Source of the DNA: Silene conica | Taxonomy: Eukaryota; Streptophyta; Magnoliopsida; Caryophyllales; Caryophyllaceae | Reading direction: 5' to 3' | NCBI GenBank assembly: GCA_029255685.2 | Contig: CM055318.2 | Span: 31,112,001-31,176,000, forward strand | DNA length: 64,000 nt | Shown: positions 24,133 through 34,800 of the stretch, piece after piece | Layout: every line of letters starts with the position of its first letter | Numbering within the stretch: the stretch's first letter is position 1 | Notes under the pieces: generated by a model | Databases searched by the model: none | What the model was told of the DNA's origin: nothing | The model's input: only the letters and a program-made list of their open reading frames with translations | Made by a program: the position numbers and the translations under genes

Positions 24133-25902
24133 GTGTTGTGTATGGCCAGGTCTTCTAGGTTCGAATTAGTAGCAGCTAATTCGAAGCCTGAAAGAGCTTT
24201 CTTACGCCGCAGAAGGGAGAGAAGAAGGACAAGTCAGGAGGAAGTCTTGAGTACCCCTGAAGTTTTTACTGCTGAACCAGTCAACCAACTAATCAAAATG
24301 CCAAACATAGCTAGCCATTCTGAGCCCAAGGCTAACTCCATTCCTAAGGGGTTCACTCTTGCAGCTGATGCAGACGGTAACACCTTTGACATTCGGTCTT
24401 CTTACATTAATCTGGTCGAACGAAATATGTACCGGGGTGTAGCTGGAGAGGATCAACGCAAGTACATGGAGATCTTTACTGATTACTGCTCAACAATCCC
24501 GACGTCGCAGACGGTGACTCAAGACAGGATAAAGGAAGTCCTGTTTCCTTTTTCCTTATCTAAGGGAGCCAGGGAGTGGTACCGTGACCTGGTCCGGGAA
24601 GCTGCTAATGTTACTAACTGGGAGTCTTTGGCCCTCGCGTTTTACAAGAAATACTACCTGCATCAAAAGACCAATGCCCTCCGTTCCCAAATCACGAACT
24701 TCAAACAACACGGAATGGAAAACCTCTACGAAGTTTGGACTAGGTTCAAGAAGCTAGTTCGGGCATGTCCTCATCACGGTTTCCAACCGTGGTTTATCAG
24801 CAACCTGTTTTATAACGGGTTATTTGATGATCACCGGGCTATTCTCGATGCTGTTGCGAAGGGAAGGTTCTAGAAGGAGACTGGGGATGACAAAGGTTGG
24901 GATATAATTGAGGAGATGGCGAATCATTGTGTTGAGTATGGTAATCCAAGATCTAGGACAAGAACAGTAGCCAACATTAATACTGATGGCATGGAGGCTA
25001 AGCTAGATAAGTTGGCTGTGCGGTTTGACCAATGAGACAAACAACAGGAGGGAAGTCAACAGACGGCCCACCTACTGCAAAAGGGTGAACCAATGATGTG
25101 TGAGAGATGTGGAGGAACCGGACATTCCGCTATTGAATGCCTTGCTGAGAAAGAGCAAGTTTTCTCCTTTCAACAGTTCAGACAAGGAGAAAACTTTTAT
25201 AACCAGAACCAAGTTCACCCCAATCTGAGGTGGATAAGTCAGAATGTGCTCAACACTACCCCACCACCTCAACAAAACTACATCCCCCCTCACCGCAACC
25301 AACATAATTACCAGAAACCCCCACAATTTCAACCGTCGCAAGCTAGTGCTTCCTCATCTGGAGGAAATTCTGAAATAAGTGAGTTGAAGACTATGGTTCA
25401 ATCTTTGGCCTCCCAAATGCAAGCTGGGAATGTGTCAATCAAGTTGTTGGAGTCGCAAATCGCCCAATTGGCGGTTAAGCAATCATCACGACTATAAGGA
25501 CAACTTCCCTCACAAACCGAACAACGAAATGAGACCATAAACACGGTCAGGTTGAGGAGTGGACGCGAGTATGAGGGGCCAAGCATTGAAGTTTCTGGTT
25601 AGGAAGGTGTAAAAAGGAGCAACGAAGAAGCTGTAACCGGAACTGGGGTCGATCCAGTGGTTGTTAGAACTCGATCGACTGAAAAATTTGAGGATTCACT
25701 CGATCAAGCAGATGTCAGAGCTCGATCGAGTGAGGTTGACAGAGAAGTCCTCGATCGAGCAGTACCACTTGCTCGATCGAGCAATGCAGAAAAAAGGATC
25801 ACTCGATCGAGTGATCTGATGGCAGAAAACACTCGATCGAGTGTTCTTCATAAAAAAAAAAGAAAAAGAGAAAAAGAACAGGCTGATTACGAGAAACAGT
25901 GA
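24133..25902 (+). pseudogene. Athila-like gag and gag-pol linker with in-frame stops
   Basis: A single frame starts at ATG 24142 or just upstream and stays aligned to 25902. It is broken by TAG 24871, TGA 25033, TAA 25495 and TAG 25600 or thereabouts. It encodes a retrotransposon gag domain (KEVLFPFSLSKGAREWYRDL, with CPHHGFQPWF further on), a CCHC knuckle (CERCGGTGHSAIEC) and a Gln/Pro-rich linker. The last 80 codons are made from repeated TCGATCGA sites that translate as Arg-Ser-Ser and Leu-Asp-Arg. Protease, RT and integrase are absent. Each stop could derive from CAA, CAG or CGA by C-to-T change, the usual decay of methylated transposons. Confidence 0.8.
25665..25850 (+). repeat. Dispersed CTCGATCGAG palindromes in the Athila gag-pol linker
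   Basis: Five close copies of CTCGATCGAG and at least two near matches (ACTCGATCGACT, ACTCGATCAAGC) lie within 180 bp, embedded in an open frame. Spacing is 20-40 bp and irregular. Confidence 0.85.
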
Positions 25903-27940
25903 TATAAAATCCTAATTTTCTTGACAATTGAATATTGCGCGCAAATGTGTATTCGTTTCATATGGATATAGTTTTATGATCATATACTAGAATTTCTAGA
26001 ATCAATATCTTTCAAATATTACACTGTAGGTGTAATTTAATATGATAAAACTTCTTTTGTTTTACCAACTTTTCACTTACTTTTTCCCCTAAGGTGGTAA
26101 AACTATTTTTAAGATAGATTGCAATCATTTACATAACCACCTTACGATACGATTTCTCATTATCTTATACTAATGAGATTCATTGGCGGGCATTATTGAA
26201 AGATTTTATATAATATCTCGGGAGTATGTAGTGTATAATGCAATTGACTATCAATTTGCTCAATAAAAGGCCCAATTAAGAAGATCAACTTGCTCACATA
26301 ATAATAATCAAACTATGAATAGCACGAAGTACTCATATTTGTGTTATGTGTCCTTCAACCCACTAAAGATAAATATCAATTCGTATAATTGAATTTACAA
26401 GGTCTTTTCGACCTTGTGTACTGTTGTGGTACTTCATTGTTTAGATCTTATAATATCAATCATACACAATATTTTTCATCAAATTTTTTTTCTCTAGTAA
26501 TGCATTTGTTGATTTTAAGTGTTTATTCATTTCAGGTCAACTTTTCATAGCACTTATAGTCCGCAATTCATTATAATGTTCCATATATATGGAGTTGGAT
26601 ATGCCTTAATATGTGCAATTTTGCATTTACTTGTCAAACTTGAAGTTGGATGTTAACCTTATGGTTAGCTATTACGACATATGTGATTAAAATAATTAAT
26701 TTTATCTTGGCAAAGAAATGATGATATATGACACTTCTAGAGTGTCCATGCAAATCGTCAAAAAATGATTAATATCCCTTTGAGAAATATTATGATGATA
26801 TTAAATTCCATTAACCAATATTGTCCCATTTTAATGGTGTTAACAATTATTTCATATAAAAATGACATTTCATTAGATAATAAAAATAAATAAATAATAT
26901 GGGTAAGATTATTCCATATTAAAGTAGCCTCTCATTCAAATATTGAAGACTAGTTCACATTAGAGTGATAGAAGACCTTCTTACTTTGAATTGATAGGAG
27001 ATGACATAAACTAAAATGTTAAGAGAAGATCCCATATTATTTTGATGGAAGATCGTCTTAGATTATAATAACGATCGTGTCTCGTGTTAAATAGATATGT
27101 GATCCTCGAAAATTAATTATATAGGAATCCGTTTAAATTAATTAGAGATAATATCGTCTTAAATTATATTGACGATTGTTTCTCATGTTAAATAGAGATG
27201 ATATCGTCTTAAATTATATTAACAATTGTTTCTCATGTTAAATAGATATGAGATCATCTAAAATTAATTAGATAGGAACTCGCCTAAATTAAATATGTAT
27301 GATATTGTCTTAATTAAATTATAACGACGATTGTATCTCATATTAAATTGATAGAATATCGTCTTAAATTATGATGACAAAAGACAATCTAACATTAAAT
27401 ATATTGGAGATCTTTCTGAAGTTAAATAGATATAAGATCGGCTCGAATTAATTAAATATATATGAGACCGTCTTACATTAAATAGATAGAAAAACGTCTC
27501 AATTAAATAGAAATTAGATCATCTTAATTAAATAGGTATATAGGAGACCCTCTTACATTAAAATGATAGGGTAATGTCTCAATTAAATAGATATCTCACA
27601 TTAAAAAGATATAAAAAATCTTCTCCCATAAATGTGTTAAAAGTTCATTTTATATTATGATGACATAAAACCGTCTCGCATTAAATTGATAGGAGACTAG
27701 AAGTAATCTCACGTATCAGATTATTGCTAAGCATTCAACAACGCGAGTAACATACTCGACATCATCATTGTCATAAATATTAAGGATACATTATCTCTCA
27801 AAGATAGAAATGTTATGAAACACAACCTATTCGCAGCAATAATTGATATGATATGCAAATTGCACAAATCAAGTCAATCAATAAATGATAATTATATTAA
27901 CATTCTAATAATAAGTTTTGCATTATATATGCAATTTAAT
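25903..27940. other. AT-rich spacer with degenerate minisatellite
   Basis: There is no gene. The Athila homology ends near 25905. From about 26930 to 27700 imperfect units of about 40-60 bp recur. They are built from GATCGTCTTAAATTA, ACGATTGT, TCTCATGTTAAATAGATA and similar words, too diverged for a fixed period. Confidence 0.5.
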
Positions 27941-27950
27941 TTGTTAATAA

Positions 27951-29258
27951 AATGTCTGGACTACTAATTGGGTTAATGGGGAAATTCCAAGCCCGAAGGA
28001 ATGTTGGCTGGAGCATCAATGGGCTCACCTTTATAAGCTCACAGTCTCTGATCTGTTGAGTGATGAGGGAAGGTGGAATGATACTATGGTAAAACATATT
28101 TTTGAGGATTGTTGGGCAACCAAGATCCTTGCTATGCCTATCCCTTCCTCCCGGCTAGTGGATAAGGTCTACTGGCCTTATACTAGAAATGGGGTTTATT
28201 CTGTGAAGAGTGGATATGGTATTATCTGGAATGATTTTTTTGAGAAAAGTGGAAGTTCCAAAGATAAATCAAGGATGGATAAGAGTGTGACGACGTATTG
28301 TGGCAGAAAGTTGTGGCACCTTCAAATCCCAGCCAAATGGAAAATCTTTTTGTGGAAGATTTGCGCTAACACTCTACCTTGTGGGGCGGAATTGGCCTCC
28401 AGGAACTTTAAGGGATCTGTCCAATGTGTCTCTTGTAGTAAAAAGGAGGGGGAGGTAGAAACTCTAAATCATATATTTAGAGATTGTTTGTTTGCTTCGC
28501 GTATATGGGCAGGTTCGATTTTAGGGATTAGAACGGAGCATGCGTACCACCTGAGTATTCAACAGTGGATCTTGGACTGGATTGCCTTACTAGGAAAAAT
28601 GGAAGAAGGGAGCTGGCGTGTATGCAATTTTGTGGCTACTCTCTGGTGTATTTGGAGACATAGGAATGATGTTATCTTTAACGGTAGTGGCATTCCTATT
28701 CCACGTTTGTACCAACGTGCGACAACGGAGGTTGCGGACTTCCAGAGGACTCAGATTATTACGGATAGGGCAAAGAAGCGTGATAAGGATGTAGATTATG
28801 CTCATTCTGATGCTCGTATTTTGTTGGCCGGTAAGAAGCTCTCCCTAATTGGTACTGCAGACTCTTGTGATGTGGTTAGAATTATGGTGGATGCGGCGTG
28901 GAGAAGTAATCTTGATGCTGCCGTTGGGTTGGTGGCCTTTAATCAGGATGGGACTGAGGTTGGATGGTTTAGGAAAACGTGTTTGGCTGAATCGGCTCTC
29001 CAGGCCGAGGCTCTGGGTTTACTTGCGGTGTTAAATTGGGCAAAAAAGCGGGGTTTTCAGCATCTACACATTTTCTCGGACTGCTTACGTGCCCTCCTTC
29101 AACTGACAAGTTTGGAAGAACCGGATCACCTTATCACGGATATTCTGGGAGACTGGCATAGTATTTCTGCTTCTTTTCATTGTATTTGTTTATCTTTTGT
29201 TCCTCGTAGATTTAATAGGGTTGCCCATGATCTGGCAACCGGTGCTTTTAACATGTAA
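27951..29258 (+). pseudogene. LINE ORF2 C-terminal part: zinc-finger RVT region plus RNase H
   Basis: The frame is open from the truncation point to TAA 29256-29258. The first part is the zf-RVT region following plant LINE reverse transcriptases (LWHLQIPAKWKIFLWK, then CVSCSKKEGEVETLNHIFRDC). The C-terminus is an RNase H-like fold of the RVT_3 type: VDAAWRSN, then LQAEALGLL, then IFSDCLRAL, with a final VPRRFNRVAHDLA. Endonuclease and RT domains are missing, so it cannot transpose, although no frame damage is visible in what remains. Confidence 0.88.
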
Positions 29259-29297
29259 AACTCTCTTTACCACTGGCAAAAAAAAAAAAAAAAAAAA
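27951..29297 (+). mobile_element. 5'-truncated L1-type LINE with RNase H domain
   Basis: It begins inside ORF2 at 27951 and ends in a 20-base A run (29278-29297). The flanks TTGTTAATAA (27941-27950) and TTGTTAATAA (29298-29307) are an exact 10-bp target duplication. Truncation at the 5' end is typical of incomplete target-primed reverse transcription. Confidence 0.92.
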
Positions 29298-29307
29298 TTG
29301 TTAATAA

Positions 29308-29799
29308 TATTAGCATTATGAGTAATAAGTTTGGTCAAACTTGTAGATTGTTGTTTAAATTGCTCAAATTTCCGAGTATATTGACCAAAACACAAGTAAT
29401 AGGGATATTTTCTATAGCAACTCAATTGATATGAGTAAATTTCTCATTAAATCTCAATAATTAAGGATTAACATATATATAATTCCTTGTTGTAGAGATA
29501 TCAAGGATTGGAAAAACAAACATAAAGGATATATAATGATCCTTTCAACGTCCATAAGGAAAACAAGGATTTTATGCATAATGCTAACGAGGAACTAGTT
29601 CATTCGGATTTTAAAAAAAACTTTTATCTCTCTTGTTGGCTCAGAAAACCACTAGAAATAACGAAATGTAAATTTTGATGAATATTACTCTGTATATGTA
29701 AATTGGTTTTCAAAAGAAAGAAACACAAAAAAATGTGTAATAATATCTACGTAAAGTTACCTCTCACTTAATTACAAGATTTAGAGTTATCATGCTGAT
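29308..29799. other. AT-rich spacer
   Basis: No coding region, RNA gene or transposon terminus was recognised. Confidence 0.4.
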
Positions 29800-29815
29800 A
29801 ACGTGTTATAGAATA

Positions 29816-30082
29816 GCCCGCAAGGGTGGAGTCTAGTAGTTAAAACTTGGGTGAAATTCCCAGGAGACCCGGGTTCAAGCCTCCCCAAGAGCAAAATCTT
29901 GTGGAGCATTCTTGGCCCGAGTCCATGCCTAAATAGATTTCGAGCCTGTCACCCTCGGGTGGTTTACCTGGTGTATGTGGTTTGTAGGCTATTACATATA
30001 CCCGCGGGTTTACCCAGTGCGCACCAAAGGTAGCGGCTGCTGGTTCCCTCGTCACCGAAAGAAAGAAAAAAAGAAAAAAAAA
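29816..30082 (+). mobile_element. tRNA-derived SINE (Au-like)
   Basis: It has a box A-like GGTGGAGTCTAGTAGTTAAA and a box B GGTTCAAGCCT, and a 3' part (GTAGCGGCTGCTGGTTCCC) that resembles plant Au SINEs. It ends in a GAAA-rich tail. The flanks AACGTGTTATAGAATA at 29800-29815 and at 30082-30097 are an exact duplication of about 16 bp. The 3' body matches what I know of the Au family; I could not run an alignment. Confidence 0.85.
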
Positions 30083-30283
30083 ACGTGTTATAGAATAAAA
30101 TATAGAGAATAATAATAGAGCACTTAGAAAAAAAAAAGCAAATAAACTGAGAGGGAGGGAAGAGGGATTTATATTATTCATCACATATGGGTATATATAA
30201 TACATAGATGTATGATTAGATCATATTACCTGTTTAATGGGCATAATATGTATAAGCCCAATATATATCCACATTAAGTAATA

Positions 30284-30541
30284 CTCCCTCCATTTTTATC
30301 CGAGTGATACATAAGGTTTTTGTACACTATTCACAAGTTAACCTTCAATTCCAATTTTCTCTCAATACGTAAGAAAAAACATATTCATGTGGGATCTTGT
30401 TTAATTCGTATTTACGAGTACATTGAAAATATATAATTTTTATAATTTTTACAAATACGTAGCTAAAGATATTAATCACGTAAAACGTGCGTTGGCAAAC
30501 GTGCAAAAAGAAATGTATCACTTGGATAAAAATAGAGGGAG
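30284..30541. mobile_element. Stowaway-like MITE
   Basis: The terminal inverted repeats are about 28 bp. The left starts CTCCCTCCATTTTTATCC and the right, in reverse, starts CTCCCTCTATTTTTATCC. TA precedes the left end; the right flank is TT, a mutated site. The interior is AT-rich and non-coding. Confidence 0.8.
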
Positions 30542-31020
30542 TTTTTCATACCAATTTTGGAGATTTTGGGAGAGAATGAGGTGGAGAGATAAAGTGTCAA
30601 ATGTATGTACTCGTATCTCTTTTTTTAAAAAACTTCGACAATTTTTTTTATAAAAACATTGACGACATGTTATAACTCTCTTAGATAATAAATTATGAAA
30701 GTCTTAACATATTTAAGAGAAACACAATAGATAAACAAAAATTCAAATCGCATTGTCTAAACAATCATTCACATTTTACATTCATCTAAATTTTTGGTAG
30801 TAACAATTTTCCATGTATCAATTTCCCGGGAACCCATTTTGGGCCAGAAAAGTATATATGAAATAAAATCAAACAAAAATTAACAAAAATAAAAGTAAAA
30901 GTTTACATACCAAGAGATCGAAATTTCAGCCGAATCATATGAAAGTAAAATTATAATAATACAAACAAAAAATATATTGGAAACAAATCAACCGAACAAC
31001 GTAAATGAAGCCCAAAAGAA
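30542..31020. other. Spacer and likely 3' flank of the NHL gene
   Basis: It is AT-rich and non-coding. The part next to 31020 presumably holds the 3' UTR and polyadenylation signals of the gene transcribed leftward; no single signal stands out. Confidence 0.4.
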
Positions 31021-31824
31021 TTAAAATGTAAATTTCCAGATCTTAATCCTGAGATCAACCTTACACTTTGCAGACGACGTCGTACCAAGAGTAGCAACCT
31101 TAGACTTGGCATTCTTAGGTTGAAATGCTTTAATGCCATCACACGTGACACGCACACCGACTTTCTTAGTCTTGATTTTACCCATCTGAACTTCCACCAT
31201 TGTATTCAACACCAGCGTGACAGGGAATTCTCCCTTCTTTTTCAGATCCGATCTGAGTTCTTTCACTGAGTCCGAGTCAAGTTCCTGAGTCACGTCACTC
31301 GCCACGGTTGCCCTCAAAATCGTAGTGTTCCCTGCCACATGTGCGAATCCGGGCAACGTTGCGTTGCCCGAATCGACACCAGCTGACCCAAGCGCTAGCA
31401 CCATGGGGTCGTAAATGAAGTTGATTTGTTTGTTGTTGGGGTTTTTGGCAGTCAGCGTTAGGTCGAGGCGGGAGTTGAGGTGTGCGAACCCTGTCTGGTC
31501 GGGCTGAGTTAAGTTAAATCGGTAGATTCGGACGGACGAAACAGAGAAATTAGGGTGTTTTGGGTGGTATAGTACATAGAAGATGCAGGCGGCAATGGCA
31601 GCGAGTAAAATGAGGACTAGGAGAGCGATGAGAGTGTACAAGAATCCTAAACAGCAGCATTTTCGGTAAGAGCATGACCTGGACCTCCGATTCTGCTGAG
31701 GTCGGTAAACGGGTCTAGGCCGATGCGGGTTGAAGAGCTGGTTAGCTTTAGCTGGAGCGGCGCCGTTGACAGCAGTAGGCGGTGGTGGATTTGGTTTAGC
31801 AGCAGGATATACTCTATCAGTCAT
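31021..31824 (-). CDS. NDR1/HIN1-like (NHL) protein, LEA_2 domain
   Basis: This is an intact single-exon gene of 267 codons. A Pro/Ala-rich, basic cytosolic N-terminus (MTDRVYPAAKPNPPPP) leads to a Cys-rich stretch (RKCCCLGF). One transmembrane helix follows at about residues 58-87 (FLYTLIALLVLILLAAIAAC). The rest is an extracellular LEA_2 domain with FSVSSVRIYRFNLTQ, a TAKNPNNKQINFIYD strand pair and several N-x-T/S sites. The length and layout fit NHL proteins, plasma-membrane proteins often linked to defence and stress. The start is the first Met in frame, with the canonical layout after it. It is the clearest intact host gene in the window. Confidence 0.93.
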   Translation of the reverse strand: MTDRVYPAAKPNPPPPTAVNGAAPAKANQLFNPHRPRPVYRPQQNRRSRSCSYRKCCCLGFLYTLIALLVLILLAAIAACIFYVLYHPKHPNFSVSSVRIYRFNLTQPDQTGFAHLNSRLDLTLTAKNPNNKQINFIYDPMVLALGSAGVDSGNATLPGFAHVAGNTTILRATVASDVTQELDSDSVKELRSDLKKKGEFPVTLVLNTMVEVQMGKIKTKKVGVRVTCDGIKAFQPKNAKSKVATLGTTSSAKCKVDLRIKIWKFTF

Positions 31825-32213
31825 TTTCTTACTTTTGTAGCACGGAAATATAGGGAAGAACTGAAATGTATGGTTGATTTGGATGGAGGAAGGGAGTGGT
31901 GGAGGAAAAGGAATCTGGGTTTTGTTAATTTAATTTGTTTTTGTTTTTTGTTTTTGTTTTTCTAGGTGTGTTAATGTAAAGTTATATGGTTGATTTTAGA
32001 AGGGGGGAGGTGGTGATGTCAAATATTATAGGTGTCACATTATTTTCTCATACCAACTTGGGAAATGAGTGTCTTTTTAATTTAGTGTGGATGTTAGAGG
32101 AAATGCTTATGAAACACTTGCAAGTCATTGTTAATTATTGGTGGATTATTACTGGAGGTTAGAGGGTCCTCATCTTTGTCTTAAGAACCAAATTATATGA
32201 GATGCTACTCCTA
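31825..32213. other. 5' flank of the NHL gene
   Basis: It is non-coding and contains T-rich tracts near 31940-31965. It must carry the NHL promoter, but no TATA box could be assigned with confidence. Confidence 0.35.
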
Positions 32214-32745
32214 TTAGACCATTCACAAATCACAAGTAAGAAATCAATTTAATCGGGTTAATTGTATATTAGACCTTAATCTCTCCTTATTGACCTTGAC
32301 CCACTTAAACCCTCCCAAATAAAAAGTCACGACCTAAATCAATAACCCAATCATTTTTCACTTTCCAACATTTCTCAATCATTTCCAACATTCTCAATCA
32401 CTCTAATATTTCCACCTCACCAAAACTTCTCTCCTACTTTTTCAATTAATATTTAGTTACACTTATTAATAATAAGATTTTTTTGTAATATTTAAAATAT
32501 ATACATTACTTTTATACGTTACGACTAAATAATAATATTATGGTGCACGTTACGGAAAAAAAATTAAATAATAATGTTAAAATTGTAACCATTGAAAAAA
32601 TAATGATTTTATAAAAAAGATCCGCATACGTAATTAAAAAATGCATACATAATAATAATAAAAATACAGTGATCTAGGAATAAAAAACATGATATTAGAA
32701 AACATTATTAACTACTGAATTTTTTAATCGGTGCCCATACTAAAC

Positions 32746-34083
32746 TCAGTTACGGAAGTTTTGCCAAATATGCTCAACGAGATCATTTCTCAAAACGATA
32801 TGACGGGAACGATCATGAATATCGCCGTGAATTTCTACGAAACCTTGTTGAGGCGATCTTCTCAGACGATGATATTCATATGGATCATCAGTAGCTGAAG
32901 TCGGATTATCTTCTTTGAACTCAGCGATTATGTTTTCATAATTAAGATAGGTTTCTCGTTCATCTTCAACTATCATATTATGCATAATAATACAAGCCAT
33001 AAGAACCTCTCCTATCACAGTTGGATCCCAAAGAAGAGAAGGACGTTTGATGAACGCAAATCGAGCTTGGAGGACGCCAAAAGCCCGTTCAACATCTTTT
33101 CGACAACTCTCTTGACGAGCTGCAAATAACTGATGTTTTTGAACTTGTGGCGCACTAATTGTTTTGACAAATGTTGCCCAACTCGGACATATACCATCAG
33201 CAAGATAATATCCCATGTTATACTCCGTACTATTAACCTCAAAATTCACTGGAGGAGCAGATTCTTCTAAAACATCATTAAATAGTGGAGAACGTTGAAG
33301 AACATTAATATCGTTTAACGAACCTGGTGTACCGAAGAAGGCGTGCCATATCCACAAATCATAGGATGTAACCGCTTCCAAAACGATTGTTGGCTTTGAA
33401 CTCCTCCCAAAGTAATATCCCGCCCATGCTGAGGGACAATTTTTCCACTCCCAGTGCATGCAGTCAATGCTACCTAACATACCAGGAAATCCACGAACTT
33501 GCCCCATATGAAGTAGCTTTTGTAAATCTTGAGGGTTCGGCCTACGTAGATACTCGTTTCCAAAGCAATTGATTATACCTTTGACGAATATTTTAAGAGA
33601 ATCTCTTACCGATGTATCGCTCATACGCAAATACTTGTCTACTGAATCAGTAGACGTGCCATATGCTAGAACTCTTAGCGCAGCAGTGCATCTCTGCAAT
33701 GGTGAGAAACTATCTCTTTTATTACCGCCGACACTTTGTTGAAAAAAACTACTAGCGGAAAGGGTATCCACTATTCGTAAAAATAAGGATTTTTGCATGC
33801 GAAATCTGCGGCGAAATAGTTCTTCGGTATAGACTGGATCATTGGCGAAATAGTCATTGTATAATTGGTTATGACCTTCTTCACGATTCCTCTCAATATA
33901 TCTTCTACGTCGCCTAGGAGGAGGAAGGCGTTGATGGATTCTTCTGTTGACGTATTCATTCATACGTTGGTTGATAAGGTCTTGTATAGCTTCAAATTGT
34001 TGTTCGGCTTCAGCTTCCCATTGATAATCGTCAAGCCTATTTTGATCGACAATATTATCTGAATTGGAACTTGACTCAGACAT
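32746..34083 (-). CDS. PIF/Harbinger transposase (HARBI1/ALP1-like DDE nuclease)
   Basis: This is an open frame of 445 aa from ATG at 34083 (MSESSSNSDN). An in-frame ATG lies 54 codons upstream, but that extension is Tyr/Ile/Lys-rich and not family-like. The N-terminal part is acidic and Gln-rich, then a basic stretch RLPPPRRRRRYIERNREEG, then a helix-rich region (LFLRIVDTLSASSFF). The catalytic core has the three expected acids: Asp in MLGSIDCMHW, Asp in GSLNDINVLQRS and Glu in RKDVERAFGVLQARF. HNMIVEDE near the end is also typical. It cuts and joins transposon ends in the nucleus, together with the partner Myb-like protein. No disruption is visible, so it may be active. Confidence 0.93.
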   Translation of the reverse strand: MSESSSNSDNIVDQNRLDDYQWEAEAEQQFEAIQDLINQRMNEYVNRRIHQRLPPPRRRRRYIERNREEGHNQLYNDYFANDPVYTEELFRRRFRMQKSLFLRIVDTLSASSFFQQSVGGNKRDSFSPLQRCTAALRVLAYGTSTDSVDKYLRMSDTSVRDSLKIFVKGIINCFGNEYLRRPNPQDLQKLLHMGQVRGFPGMLGSIDCMHWEWKNCPSAWAGYYFGRSSKPTIVLEAVTSYDLWIWHAFFGTPGSLNDINVLQRSPLFNDVLEESAPPVNFEVNSTEYNMGYYLADGICPSWATFVKTISAPQVQKHQLFAARQESCRKDVERAFGVLQARFAFIKRPSLLWDPTVIGEVLMACIIMHNMIVEDERETYLNYENIIAEFKEDNPTSATDDPYEYHRLRRSPQQGFVEIHGDIHDRSRHIVLRNDLVEHIWQNFRN

Positions 34084-34252
34084 TATAATTTGTTTTTTTT
34101 TAAAAGAAATTATGAGTGTTTTTTTCTTGTGTTTGAATAAGTAATGAATTATGGAAGAAGGAAAGTATGAGTGATTGTAATGAATAAGTAATGAATAAGT
34201 AATTGGAACAACAATATGAGAATATGTATAAGTTTTTGACAACAACTATATT

Positions 34253-34440
34253 TCAATCGAGTGGTTGTAATAAATCCAACGGCTATATTTCAATCGAGTG
34301 GTTGTAATAAATCCAACGGCTATATTTCTAATCCAACGGCTATAATCGATCCAACGGCTATATTTCTAATCCAACGGCTATAATCAATCCAACGACTATA
34401 TTTTTAATCCAAATGACGGTTATATTTGTAATTAAATTAC
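34253..34440. repeat. Short tandem repeats (AATCCAACGGCTATAT) upstream of the transposase
   Basis: AATCCAACGGCTATAT-type words recur about seven times. The first two are embedded in a duplicated 37-bp unit that includes TTTCAATCGAGTGGTTG. The block lies within the Harbinger element. Confidence 0.75.
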
Positions 34441-34445
34441 GTCAC

Positions 34446-34800
34446 GACTATATTTAAATAACACGCGATATTTGTAAAACCCCTTCGTACCCGACTATAT
34501 TTAAATAACACGCGATCTTTATAAAACCCGTTCGTACCCGACTATATTTAAATAACACGCGATCTTTATAAAACCCGTTCGTTCCCGACTATATTTAAAT
34601 AACACGCGACCTTTATAAAACCCGTTCGTTCCCGACTATATTTAAATAACACGCGACCTTTATAAAACTCGTTCGTTCCCGACTATATTTAAATAACACG
34701 CGACCTTTATAAAACCCGTTCGTTCCCGACTATATTTAAATAGCACGCAATCTTTATAAAACCCGTTCGTACCCGACTAAATTTAAATAACACACGATAT
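34446..34800. repeat. 47-bp minisatellite, about 7.5 copies
   Basis: The unit is 47 bp and starts CGACTATATTTAAATAACAC, then continues with a GCGAYCTTTATAAAACCCG-type half. Copies differ at a few positions. It is located between the two Harbinger genes. Confidence 0.9.

Noticed and set aside
31723-31965. 80-codon plus-strand ORF over the NHL start
   Set aside because: Antisense shadow of the NHL N-terminus.
33015-33959. Alternate-frame ORFs over the Harbinger transposase
   Set aside because: Shadows of the main coding frame.
34446-34800. Regular repeats resembling a CRISPR array
   Set aside because: Units are contiguous without unique spacers, and the context is a plant transposon.
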